Source of the DNA: Bacteroidota bacterium
GTDB lineage: Bacteria > Bacteroidota > Ignavibacteria > Palsa-1295
NCBI GenBank assembly: GCA_025363505.1
Contig: JANYDV010000234.1
Span: forward strand, 1 to 16,557
Direction of reading: 5' to 3'
DNA: 16,557 bases
This document shows positions 8,178 to 16,328 of the stretch, piece after piece; position 1 is the first letter of the stretch, and each line of letters starts with the position of its first letter. Below the pieces are notes generated by a model. It was not told the origin of the DNA. It searched no databases and saw only the letters and a program-made list of their open reading frames with translations. The position numbers were made by a program, and so were the translations under genes.

Positions 8178-8213
8178 AACATAAAAAACGCGCCGAAGCG
8201 CGTTTTTTATGTT
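8178..8213. terminator. Bidirectional intrinsic terminator between convergent genes
   Basis: A perfect 16-base inverted repeat (aacataaaaaacgcgc) with a CGAA loop at 8194-8197. The stem has a GC core flanked by an A6 run on one side and a T6 run on the other, so both strands give a hairpin followed by U residues. It lies 38 bases after the cargo gene stop and 17 bases beyond the end of ftsH, and so can end both convergent transcripts. Confidence 0.93.
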
Positions 8214-8229
8214 ACATATACTATATGCT

Positions 8230-10404
8230 TTATGCAGGCATCGGAGCAATGCCGCCGATCTCGCCGAGCGGTGGGATCTTTACATTATCGGCAATGGTAA
8301 ATTTCTTACTTTCCGATGATCTTGGCTCAGCCTTTTCAAATGGTGGCAATTCACCACCTTCCATAATGATCTCGATCTGCGCGCCATTAAGTGTCTCACG
8401 GACCAATAATGCCGCCGCCATACGATGCAAAATATGTATTGAGTCACGAAGAATATGTTCGGCAGTTTGCATACCCTCTTCGACGATGCGACGAATCTCT
8501 TCGTCGATAATACGTCCTGTGGTATCAGAGTAAGTCTTTGCCTGTGACATATCACGACCAAGGAATACTTCGTGATCGCCTTGTCCATATTTCAATGGTC
8601 CAAGTTTATCCGACATTCCCCAATCACATACCATTTTACGAGCAATATCAGTTGCGCGTTCAATATCGTTACCGGCACCGGTTGTGATGCGATTGAAAAT
8701 AATTTTTTCTGCCGCACGACCACCAAGTGCATACGCAATAACCGACTGAAGATACTCACGTGAGTAGGTGTGCTTTTCATCTATCGGCAAGTAACTGGTA
8801 ACCCCAAGTGCCCGACCGCGTGGTATGATCGTTACTTTATGAACAGGATCAGCCTCCGGCATTTTTCTTGCGACGATGACGTGACCACATTCATGATACG
8901 AAGTAGTCTTTTTTTCTTCGTCACTAATAACAGCAGAGGTTCTCTCAAGACCCATCAATACTTTATCTTTTGCATTCTCGAAATCTTCCATCATCACACG
9001 ATCAGCATTATGCCGAGCGGCAAGAAGCGCGGCTTCATTGACGAGATTTGCAAGATCAGCACCCGAGAATCCCGGTGTACCTTTTGCAAGGACGGTGAGA
9101 TCAACATTCGCTGAAATAGGCACTTTGCGGGTATGTACTTTCAAAATTCCTTCGCGACCACGAACATCAGGGCGATCGACGACGACCTGACGATCGAACC
9201 TGCCCGGGCGAAGCAAGGCGGGGTCAAGCACGTCAGGACGGTTGGTTGCCGCCATAATAATCACACCGCTATTTTGCTCAAAACCATCCATTTCGACTAA
9301 AAGCTGATTAAGCGTTTGTTCGCGCTCATCGTGTCCGCCACCGAGACCCGCACCGCGATGACGACCGACTGCATCGATCTCATCAATAAACACGATACAG
9401 GGCGAGCTTTTTTTCGCTTGTTCGAAAAGATCACGAACACGCGAAGCACCAACGCCGACAAACATTTCGACAAAGTCGGCACCGGAAATCGACATAAACG
9501 GAACGCCAGCCTCGCCGGCAACCGCGCGAGCCAAAAGTGTTTTGCCGGTACCCGGAGGACCAAGCAACAATACACCACGTGGAATTTTACCGCCGAGGCG
9601 CTGAAATTTTTGCGGTTCTTTTAAGAATTCTATCACTTCCTGAAGCTCTGTTTTTGCTTCATCACAACCAGCCACATCAGCAAATGTTACCTTTGGTGCT
9701 TTCTCATCAGCTACTTTCGCACGTGATTTTCCGAATGAGAATATTCCCTTTGGTCCATTCATACCCTGATTTTGCATCCGGCGCATAAAGAACATCCAGA
9801 TAAAAAAGATACCGACCCATGGCAATAAGCCGATGAGCGCATCCATCCACGAGCCTTTGTTATCAATCTTGCGGATGATCAAGCCTTTCTCGTTCCAGAT
9901 CTTATATTGCTCTGCAAGGGTCTCGGGAATGAGATTGGTAACGATCTTTTTGGTATGAATCGCAGTCGTATTGTCTTTCGATGGGATGGTCTCTTCTTGT
10001 TTGAAGACACCATGAAAGCGGAAGGAGTTGAGGTCATATTGCTCGATCGTTCCGGTTTCAAATTTTCCGTCAGAAAGAAGCTTCTGATAATAGGTATTGG
10101 TTACTTCTACTTCTTCCACATCACCACTGCCACGAACGAGATACATCACCAGCGCAGCACCGGCAAACATAAGAGCCCAAAGCATGACCGTACGAACCAT
10201 ACTCTGACGGTTTATATCACCATTGGGTTGATTCGACGGAGGTTTGGGTGACAAACGATTTCGCTTTGGCGTGCCATCGGAAGATCCGAATCCACGGCTT
10301 GACGGACGCTCTTCGCTATCATTTGATGACTTTGCCATCAATGAAGGCGTTGCAATAATCGGTTTGTTCGCTCTGAATCCGGTAAATTCCGGTTTATTAT
10401 ACAT
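8230..10404 (-). CDS. ftsH: ATP-dependent zinc metalloprotease FtsH
   Basis: 724 residues. FtsH is a hexameric inner-membrane AAA+ protease that extracts and degrades misfolded membrane proteins and selected regulators such as LpxC. A Ser/Pro-rich cytoplasmic tail (1-69) precedes transmembrane segment 1 (70-90). The periplasmic domain spans about 91-187 and transmembrane segment 2 about 188-208. The AAA module has Walker A GPPGTGKT (282-289), Walker B IVFIDEID (337-344) and a second region of homology ending RPGRFDRQ (399-406). The protease site is HECGH (504-508) with the third zinc ligand at D580 in GAGNDIERAT. Cys replaces the usual Ala in HEAGH; the His and Glu residues are intact, so activity is expected. 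AAGGAA lies 9 bases before the chosen ATG, supporting it over M23. The first transmembrane segment of E. coli FtsH is almost at the N-terminus, so the tail here is long. The gene follows tilS by 168 bases and ends at the strong terminator. Confidence 0.98.
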   Translation of the reverse strand: MYNKPEFTGFRANKPIIATPSLMAKSSNDSEERPSSRGFGSSDGTPKRNRLSPKPPSNQPNGDINRQSMVRTVMLWALMFAGAALVMYLVRGSGDVEEVEVTNTYYQKLLSDGKFETGTIEQYDLNSFRFHGVFKQEETIPSKDNTTAIHTKKIVTNLIPETLAEQYKIWNEKGLIIRKIDNKGSWMDALIGLLPWVGIFFIWMFFMRRMQNQGMNGPKGIFSFGKSRAKVADEKAPKVTFADVAGCDEAKTELQEVIEFLKEPQKFQRLGGKIPRGVLLLGPPGTGKTLLARAVAGEAGVPFMSISGADFVEMFVGVGASRVRDLFEQAKKSSPCIVFIDEIDAVGRHRGAGLGGGHDEREQTLNQLLVEMDGFEQNSGVIIMAATNRPDVLDPALLRPGRFDRQVVVDRPDVRGREGILKVHTRKVPISANVDLTVLAKGTPGFSGADLANLVNEAALLAARHNADRVMMEDFENAKDKVLMGLERTSAVISDEEKKTTSYHECGHVIVARKMPEADPVHKVTIIPRGRALGVTSYLPIDEKHTYSREYLQSVIAYALGGRAAEKIIFNRITTGAGNDIERATDIARKMVCDWGMSDKLGPLKYGQGDHEVFLGRDMSQAKTYSDTTGRIIDEEIRRIVEEGMQTAEHILRDSIHILHRMAAALLVRETLNGAQIEIIMEGGELPPFEKAEPRSSESKKFTIADNVKIPPLGEIGGIAPMPA

Positions 10405-10572
10405 TTCTTACATTTCCTTGTAGCCACAAACTCCATTATTTGCAGCCTTCATAAATTTTAATACAGTACCCGAAGTAAAGACGGATTTGATTACTCGAAA
10501 ACAATCTTTATCGAGGGACAAGGCTCAAAACACCTCTATAGAATACTCAGTTCGTATAGAAATTTGTGATGA
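10405..10572 (-). other. Intergenic leader between tilS and ftsH
   Basis: These 168 bases separate two genes on the same strand. They are AT-rich, contain the AAGGAA ribosome site of ftsH (10414-10419), and show no hairpin-T-run terminator after tilS. Read-through from the tilS operon is possible, as is a separate ftsH promoter that I cannot pinpoint. Confidence 0.45.
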
Positions 10573-12006
10573 TTACAGGATTTTACGTTTAAGGATATAC
10601 GCTGTTTCGCAATTTGGCGTAATTCGGCAGAGTTCACTTGCCCGTATCCCGGGCACCCAAATGACAGTATTCGGCGCTTGAGCCAGCACAACTAACGGGA
10701 AACGGCGTTTTAACTCCTCGGTTCTGATCCCGGCTTCGGCAAGAATATCGCTCACCAATTTTGTACCGTTCATTCCAAATGGCTGTAGTTTATCCGACGG
10801 TTTCCAATTTCGTACTAACAACCCTGTGTCGAATAAGTCTGAACGGACATAAGCAACATTACTGTCGTGATCAATTTTCTTACTTGTTGTTTTTTTCAAA
10901 GAAAGCTGTCCTATCGAAGTGACTATTTTTTCCCCGACAGCTAAACCTTGATGAATTTTCTCGATAGGGTGATGGACATCGATAGAAAAAATATTTGGCT
11001 CCGCTAATGAGACAAAAATATTTGTTGCAAGTTGAATGCGTTTAGGCGTGGATGTAATAATCATTGCCTCAATCTTATTCCATTGCTCCGATGTGATTGA
11101 GAAATACGACCCAAGCAATTCCTCGATCTCAGCAATAAGAAGTTCTCTGACGAGCATAGACTCTGATCGAGCCAACACCGTGCGATCAAAATGACGTTCA
11201 GAAAGATCAACAAACAAAGAGTCGACTTTGAGAATTGATTTTCGCTTGAGCACCTCCACTTGTTTCGAAATATATTGAATGACGCCGTCTGCATTGTGAG
11301 CGAGACGTCGGAAGCCATCAATAACATTTTGCTGAGGCATTGCCTTCGACAGAGCCGGGATTACGCTGGTACGAATTCTATTGCGAGTAAAGTCGGGTTT
11401 TGAATTACTAGAGTCTTCTCTCCATCGAAGTTTTTTTTCTGAAGCGTACGAAGTGATTTCCTCTCGGCTATAATCGAGCAGTGGGCGAATGACCATTACG
11501 CCCTTGGTCAGTTTTCTTTGAGTGGGAATGCCACGTAAGCCGCGAATACCGGTGCCGCGAATGATGCTCATTAATATAGTCTCCACTCGATCATCAGCAT
11601 TATGCGCTGTGGCTATCCATTGGAAATCATATTGAAGAGCACAGTCCTTAAAAAAAGAATAGCGTACTTCCCTTCCCGCTTCTTCGAGGCTGATCTTCTT
11701 GTTCTGAGCAATTGAGGTAATTTGTTCCGAATGTAAAAACAACTCGGTCCGAAGTGTTTGTGCCAGTTCACCAACAAATGATCGGTCGCGGTCTGACTCT
11801 TTCCCTCGCAACTGATGGTCGATGTGTGCAATCGCAAGTCGGCTAAATGTATGTTTCTTTCGGAGCGAATGGAGGATATGTGCTAATACCACTGAATCAA
11901 TACCGCCGCTAACACCAACGAGAATCGCATCAGTAGGTTTGACGCCTACTGTCTTGAGCGCCGCTTCGACTGCATCACAAAGCTGTGTGTTCTTAGAACG
12001 TGCCAT
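10573..12006 (-). CDS. tilS: tRNA(Ile)-lysidine synthase TilS
   Basis: 477 residues. TilS uses ATP and lysine to convert C34 of the tRNA-Ile CAU anticodon to lysidine, so that the tRNA reads AUA and is charged with isoleucine. It is normally essential. The N-terminal ATP-pyrophosphatase domain has the PP-loop SGGIDS (33-38), HIDHQLRG (61-68), TAHNADDRVET (133-143), RPLLDYSREEI (174-184) and EDSSN...RNRIR (198-212), all typical of TilS. A middle helical region and a C-terminal substrate-binding domain (about 395-470, RNWKPSDKLQPFGMNGTKLVSDIL) complete the long form. The ATG at 12004-12006 has AGGAG 7 bases upstream, inside the end of lptD. The gene overlaps lptD by 14 bases, so translation is probably coupled. 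Confidence 0.97.
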   Translation of the reverse strand: MARSKNTQLCDAVEAALKTVGVKPTDAILVGVSGGIDSVVLAHILHSLRKKHTFSRLAIAHIDHQLRGKESDRDRSFVGELAQTLRTELFLHSEQITSIAQNKKISLEEAGREVRYSFFKDCALQYDFQWIATAHNADDRVETILMSIIRGTGIRGLRGIPTQRKLTKGVMVIRPLLDYSREEITSYASEKKLRWREDSSNSKPDFTRNRIRTSVIPALSKAMPQQNVIDGFRRLAHNADGVIQYISKQVEVLKRKSILKVDSLFVDLSERHFDRTVLARSESMLVRELLIAEIEELLGSYFSITSEQWNKIEAMIITSTPKRIQLATNIFVSLAEPNIFSIDVHHPIEKIHQGLAVGEKIVTSIGQLSLKKTTSKKIDHDSNVAYVRSDLFDTGLLVRNWKPSDKLQPFGMNGTKLVSDILAEAGIRTEELKRRFPLVVLAQAPNTVIWVPGIRASELCRITPNCETAYILKRKIL

Positions 12007-14734
12007 AAGTACTCTCCTGACGAGTGAGCTTAATGTCTTGAAGCTGAGGAGCCTTCAATCGAATCTCAAAATTAAATCCGCGGATAAGCCCCGTCGGTCG
12101 GTAGTCGAGATTCAATTCCCAACAATGGAGATCACGATGAATACGCAAGTTTGGCACGACAATTTGTTTTTGAATCAAATCATAACTGGCACTCAACGAA
12201 AAACTCCAGTTGAGCGTCGGCGAAATACTTGCCGAAACAGTTGGCGAAAAACTTTTGGTGACGATAATGCCGCTATAATTCAGGGTATAGGAAACATCGT
12301 AATTGATATTCCATTTGGGTCTGAACGGAACGGCAACAAATGCACCCGGATAATTTCCGCCAAGAAACATTTGCCGTTCTTCATCCGGCGAGTTGAGTCT
12401 GAACAATCTCTTTAACGAATCATAATTTTGACCTTCAGTTGTTTCTGAAGATGAGAAGCCTCCCCCAATATGAAACGATGCGCTTGTAGCACGGAGAAGC
12501 CCCTGACGGAGTGCGATCAGTGTATGCTGGGTTGAATCACCACCAACTGAATTCAATGGATAAAATGAATACGAAGCATTTGCACTAAGACTAAATAATG
12601 AGCCGATGTGGGTGTTTGCTGAAAGCCCGAGTTGATGCCACAGTGTTTGAATAAGATCGTAAGACGTACCTAATGAGAGATTTAATAGTTTTACTTTCTC
12701 TTCAGTAGTAGAGTCCACATTTATCTGATGCTCCACTTTTGCTTCAAAATCATTGCCAAGCGAAAGCCCGACCGTCCCTGATTTGCCTCCGAGCGATAAA
12801 CCGGAATAAAGATCATCTTCAAATCTGCCATAGGCTATCGGGGCGCCTGTTCTTGGGTCGTTATAATAGCGTTGTTCTTGAGACGAAAGATCGGGATGGT
12901 AGCTAAAAGAAATTGAAGGTAAGAGTACGTGCCTGATCGCCTTGATACCGAGCGCCCCGATATTAGCAACACCATAGACTGTCGTTGATGCCGAGACCCC
13001 GATATCATAACGGTTGACAAGAAAAAAGCCTGATTGATATGTATTGTCATCCACGGTTGTGGTATCAGTAATACTTCCGAAATTTTCGATCAATAAATGT
13101 GCCGAGCGTATTTTCTGCCGAAAGAACCATGCTTGTGAAAAATTGAGAGACGGCGTAAACGAAATGTATCCTACTTTTGGAGAGATCGATAGCGAAGGGC
13201 TGTGAAGTACTCCGTAGCGTTCATTATGAATAAAAGAAGAATCAATCCCCCCACCATGTAGAGAATCTCGGGCAACGGTTCGCAATGATTTTGAAACGCT
13301 TCGTGTAAGATTTGTAGAATAATTTAACGCCACCGTTTGCAAAATTCCGGTTGACTCACCGTCTGCCGGATTTCCGAAAATATAGAATGGAGCCGTACGA
13401 CCAATAGAAATAGACGGACTGGTTTCGGTGTATGTGTTATCTTGCAAGCGTTGATTACGGGAATACTGAATGCCTAATGAGAATCCGATTTTCTCGAATG
13501 AAGTAGAAAACGACGCATTGGATGTGATACTTTGATTGACAACGTCATTAATACTCAGTGCATTATTTCTTCGATAGTTTTGGCTCTCGAAACTAAGATT
13601 CGACGACAACGAAGTAACTTGATCAATTCGGAGATTGGGTAAGAGAAACCCCATTCTAAAATTTTCTTGATACGGATCAATACTATTATAACGGGTTTTC
13701 CCATATCCCAATGTAAGATTAATTGGTGCACTCAAGAGATACCGTTGCATATATTGTGAAATAAATTCAAGATTATATCCGCCTTTTGTAAACAGATCAG
13801 ATCGAATTGCGGCATCAAAATAATCGGAGAAGACGACGTAATAGCCAAGATGGGTCAATCCGAATCCTCGTGATGTTTGCGTAGTATAGTTGGGAGGAAT
13901 AAGCCCACTATGGCGCCCGCTTTCATGTTGCGGAAACACGGCGAATGGGAGTGCAAAAATTGGAACGTCAGCAATGAACAAATATACCGGTTCGGCAAAG
14001 ACTTGATTGCCTGAAAGCAATTTCATTCGCGGTGATTCAAAATAAAAATGCGGCGTCGGTGCGTCGCAGGTCGTATAGCGTCCATTCTGAACAAAAAGAG
14101 TACCGGGTTCTACTTGCTTAATCTTTTCACCATAATAAAATCCGCCTTGCATTGTACTGCTGGCAAATTGCACCGCTCCTTGTTTTGTTTTTAGATTATA
14201 ACTTAATACTTCGCCTTCATAGGGAGTAGTACCATCGATTAATCGGGGTGCACCTCGGCTCGCTACACGAGCAGTATCGCGGATAATTCGTCGCTGATGA
14301 CCAAGTGTTGCATCGAATACCGAATCATAACCATTACTGGTGGCGGTGAGTGAGTTTGTCGGGAGATCCATAATAATTCGATGCGCCGTCATTTTGCGAG
14401 TCTGATAGTCGAGTGTCGCAGTACCGGTGAGCAACACATTTTTCTTTACCACATCAAAAACAGTTGAGTCTTTGGCTGTATAATAGACGATCGTATCCAA
14501 CTCACCTCTGACCGAATCAACAGCAATATATAATGAATCAGGCAGATCAAACCCCGGGCGTTTTACTTTGACCCCGGTTTTCTTTTTGATCAACAATGAA
14601 TCGCTGGGCGTAGCACTTTGAGAGCAAGCGACTTCCCAAGAACCTCCGGTAAAAATAGCAACCAGAAAGGCAATACAGCAGCAGCGCAGCAAAATATTCA
14701 CCGTCGTGATGGCAGCTCGGACCCGATCATTCAT
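11993..14734 (-). CDS. lptD: LPS-assembly outer-membrane protein LptD (OstA-type N-domain plus barrel)
   Basis: 913 residues from the chosen ATG. LptD is the outer-membrane translocon that inserts lipopolysaccharide into the outer leaflet with LptE. The N-terminus has a signal-peptide-like hydrophobic run (ILLRCCCIAFLVAIF). An LptA/OstA-like beta-jellyroll follows at about 83-230 (NVLLTGTATLDYQTRKMTAHRIIMDL). The family hallmark comes next: GRYTTCDAPTPHFYF (218-232) and FPQHESGRHSGLIPPNY (267-283). The rest is a large beta-barrel with many alternating strands, ending in a Phe. The frame can be extended upstream to a TTG at 14785, but that would put 17 unrelated residues before the signal peptide. 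The ATG at 14732-14734 overlaps the queC stop by 8 bases (ATGAATGA) and is much the better start. The general family is clear; LPS rather than another glycolipid as substrate is inferred from the family. Confidence 0.93.
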   Translation of the reverse strand: MNDRVRAAITTVNILLRCCCIAFLVAIFTGGSWEVACSQSATPSDSLLIKKKTGVKVKRPGFDLPDSLYIAVDSVRGELDTIVYYTAKDSTVFDVVKKNVLLTGTATLDYQTRKMTAHRIIMDLPTNSLTATSNGYDSVFDATLGHQRRIIRDTARVASRGAPRLIDGTTPYEGEVLSYNLKTKQGAVQFASSTMQGGFYYGEKIKQVEPGTLFVQNGRYTTCDAPTPHFYFESPRMKLLSGNQVFAEPVYLFIADVPIFALPFAVFPQHESGRHSGLIPPNYTTQTSRGFGLTHLGYYVVFSDYFDAAIRSDLFTKGGYNLEFISQYMQRYLLSAPINLTLGYGKTRYNSIDPYQENFRMGFLLPNLRIDQVTSLSSNLSFESQNYRRNNALSINDVVNQSITSNASFSTSFEKIGFSLGIQYSRNQRLQDNTYTETSPSISIGRTAPFYIFGNPADGESTGILQTVALNYSTNLTRSVSKSLRTVARDSLHGGGIDSSFIHNERYGVLHSPSLSISPKVGYISFTPSLNFSQAWFFRQKIRSAHLLIENFGSITDTTTVDDNTYQSGFFLVNRYDIGVSASTTVYGVANIGALGIKAIRHVLLPSISFSYHPDLSSQEQRYYNDPRTGAPIAYGRFEDDLYSGLSLGGKSGTVGLSLGNDFEAKVEHQINVDSTTEEKVKLLNLSLGTSYDLIQTLWHQLGLSANTHIGSLFSLSANASYSFYPLNSVGGDSTQHTLIALRQGLLRATSASFHIGGGFSSSETTEGQNYDSLKRLFRLNSPDEERQMFLGGNYPGAFVAVPFRPKWNINYDVSYTLNYSGIIVTKSFSPTVSASISPTLNWSFSLSASYDLIQKQIVVPNLRIHRDLHCWELNLDYRPTGLIRGFNFEIRLKAPQLQDIKLTRQESTYGTF
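12014..12018 (-). promoter_or_regulatory. Ribosome binding site of tilS
   Basis: The minus strand reads AGGAG, 7 bases before the tilS ATG and inside the last codons of lptD. It confirms the 14-base gene overlap as real. Confidence 0.6.
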
Positions 14735-15407
14735 AGGTCGGACGAACACGATACGGGAGTGGGTCTTGGGCGTTGGCTTGTGCAAAGCCGCGCAGTCTCA
14801 GGGCACAGGAATCACATTCACCGCAAGCAATATCTTCCGATTGGTAGCACGACCATGTACGCTCAAGCGGCGCACCAAGTTCGAGCGAACGTTTGACGAT
14901 CTCCGACTTTTTCATCGAAATAAGTGGCGTCTTGATGGAGATGTGTGTTTCGGGTTTTGTACCGAGTTGTAATGCTTTTTCAAAAGCCTCAAAAAAAACT
15001 GTTCTGCAATCGGGATATCCCGAAGAGTCTTCTTCGACAGCACCGATATAAATGTTCGCGGCGCTAATCACTTCTGCCCAGCCGGTAGCAATAGCGAGGA
15101 ACGTACCATTACGAAATGGAACGTAGGAACTGGGGACAATATTCGAATGCAGATCAGCTTTGGTAACAGGAATTGCTTCATCGGTCAGGCTTGAGCCGCC
15201 AATTTGTCTTATGACCTCTGCATCAACAATTAATCGTTGGTTGATCTCATAAAAATCGCAAACATCATTAAATGCTTTCAACTCGCGGCGCTCGGTACGG
15301 TGGCGATAATTAAAATGAATCGCAGCGACCGCGTCACTCTCAGCGGCAGCAATAGCAGCCGTCAATGTCGAATCCATTCCGCCGGAAAGTAAGACGACCG
15401 ATCTCAT
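14727..15407 (-). CDS. queC: 7-cyano-7-deazaguanine synthase QueC
   Basis: 226 residues. QueC converts 7-carboxy-7-deazaguanine, ammonia and ATP to preQ0 in the queuosine pathway in the cytoplasm. It shows the N-type PP-loop SGGMDS (8-13), the motif VPFRNGTF (97-104 region), YPDCR (131-135) and the C-terminal zinc-binding cysteines C187, C195, C198 and C201 (SCYQSEDIACGECDSCALR). The length is typical. Its ATG overlaps the queD stop by 4 bases (ATGA), and its own stop overlaps the lptD start by 8. The gene is thus embedded in a tight operon. Nothing is missing from the family signature, so the enzyme is expected to be active. Confidence 0.97.
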   Translation of the reverse strand: MRSVVLLSGGMDSTLTAAIAAAESDAVAAIHFNYRHRTERRELKAFNDVCDFYEINQRLIVDAEVIRQIGGSSLTDEAIPVTKADLHSNIVPSSYVPFRNGTFLAIATGWAEVISAANIYIGAVEEDSSGYPDCRTVFFEAFEKALQLGTKPETHISIKTPLISMKKSEIVKRSLELGAPLERTWSCYQSEDIACGECDSCALRLRGFAQANAQDPLPYRVRPTYE

Positions 15408-15883
15408 TCCAGCATGTGTGATTGATGTTCCATCGAAATAGTAGCCTGTGGTAACAACCGAAGTTCACCTTCTACTTCTGCAGTTGTTCGTTCGGTTTCG
15501 CTGACGACAACGCGAAGCTTGTGAAGATGCTTCATTGGCATCAGCGCATCAGAGAGACGATCATAAAACCATGCCGCCAGATTTTCTGCTGTTGTCGGAA
15601 AATCCACAAACACGGCTTTCAAACCTGTTTGCAACAGGAAAGTTTTAATTTCGAAATCAGAGTTATCACACAAGAACGAGTGGTCAATTTCCTTAATGAT
15701 GGGTTCGACAATAGCACCAAGATCAAAATAATCCAAGACCATTCCGTGCGAATTCGTCTCTCCGGTGAGTTCGATAGTTACGGCATAACTATGCCCATGA
15801 ATATTTCGACACCCCCCATCGTGAAACGGCAACCGATGCGCCATTTCCCATCGAAATGTTTTGGAAATTTTTGTGATCATCAT
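15404..15883 (-). CDS. queD: 6-carboxy-5,6,7,8-tetrahydropterin synthase QueD
   Basis: 159 residues, 6-pyruvoyl-tetrahydropterin synthase fold. QueD turns 7,8-dihydroneopterin triphosphate into 6-carboxytetrahydropterin, the first committed step to preQ0. Zinc ligands are H16, H29 and H31 (in MAHRL and NIHGHSY), and C25 four residues before HGH is the catalytic Cys of the QueD type. D67-H68 (EIDHSFL) and E129 (VSETER) match the conserved catalytic and substrate-binding positions, and TTAEN (97-101) is the usual substrate-loop motif. The protein is longer than the usual ~120 residues because of an insert around 75-95 and a C-terminal tail after about 140. It starts with MM (15883 or 15880) and overlaps queF by 4 bases (ATGA). 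Eukaryotic-type PTPS is unlikely given the Cys spacing and the neighbours. Confidence 0.95.
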   Translation of the reverse strand: MMITKISKTFRWEMAHRLPFHDGGCRNIHGHSYAVTIELTGETNSHGMVLDYFDLGAIVEPIIKEIDHSFLCDNSDFEIKTFLLQTGLKAVFVDFPTTAENLAAWFYDRLSDALMPMKHLHKLRVVVSETERTTAEVEGELRLLPQATISMEHQSHMLE

Positions 15884-16308
15884 GCGACCGGAGTAGCAAC
15901 GGGTTTGTCGTGCATCACGATCGTTACACGTGGTGATGGTGTTGGCGCGGGATCAAATCCTTTAATATATCCGGCTTCAACAGTGGAATGCAAACCACCT
16001 CGTGCCGAGAAATCACCGCGAACAGTCATTGATCTCGGGTTCAAGGCTCCGATAAGATCTTCTAAAATTTCATTGATCACTGCTTCGTAAAAAATACCAC
16101 GATTACGAAATGCCAAAAAATAATATTTGAGTGATTTCAATTCGATACATAATTCATCGGGTACATACTCAATTGATATTTCGCCAAAATCCGGTAAGCC
16201 CGTAACAGGACAAACCGAAGTAAACTCAGGATTGACATGCGTGATGGTGTAGTCACGCTCGGGGCGCGGGTTTGAGAAAATAATTAATTCGGAAATAGAA
16301 TTCGACAT
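15880..16308 (-). CDS. queF: NADPH-dependent preQ0 reductase QueF (single-domain form)
   Basis: 142 residues. QueF reduces the nitrile of preQ0 to the aminomethyl group of preQ1 with two NADPH. The nucleophile C33 and acid D40 lie in SVCPVTGLPDFG, and the family signature ELKSLKYYF is at 56-64. RGDFSARGGLHSTVEAGY near 97-114 fits the C-terminal part of the T-fold. The length fits the short, B. subtilis-like type rather than the two-domain E. coli type. The frame runs upstream to a TTG at 16353, but this would prepend an unlikely Phe/Tyr-rich string. The ATG at 16306-16308, with an AT-rich leader and no Shine-Dalgarno, starts exactly where the family starts. The gene lies 20 bases after the stop of the right-edge gene and overlaps queD by 4 bases. 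Confidence 0.96.
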   Translation of the reverse strand: MSNSISELIIFSNPRPERDYTITHVNPEFTSVCPVTGLPDFGEISIEYVPDELCIELKSLKYYFLAFRNRGIFYEAVINEILEDLIGALNPRSMTVRGDFSARGGLHSTVEAGYIKGFDPAPTPSPRVTIVMHDKPVATPVA

Positions 16309-16328
16309 AGAATAATAATAAAAAAATG

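Noticed and set aside
11822..12415. 197-codon plus-strand frame opposite tilS and lptD
   Set aside because: It lies antisense to two well-supported genes, and its composition is that of an antisense shadow.
14735..14785. Upstream TTG start for lptD
   Set aside because: It adds 17 residues before the signal peptide and would deepen the overlap with queC; the ATG at 14732-14734 fits both the signal peptide and the operon pattern.
15521..16090. 189-codon plus-strand frame opposite queD and queF
   Set aside because: It is antisense to conserved enzyme motifs and has no recognisable domain or start signal.
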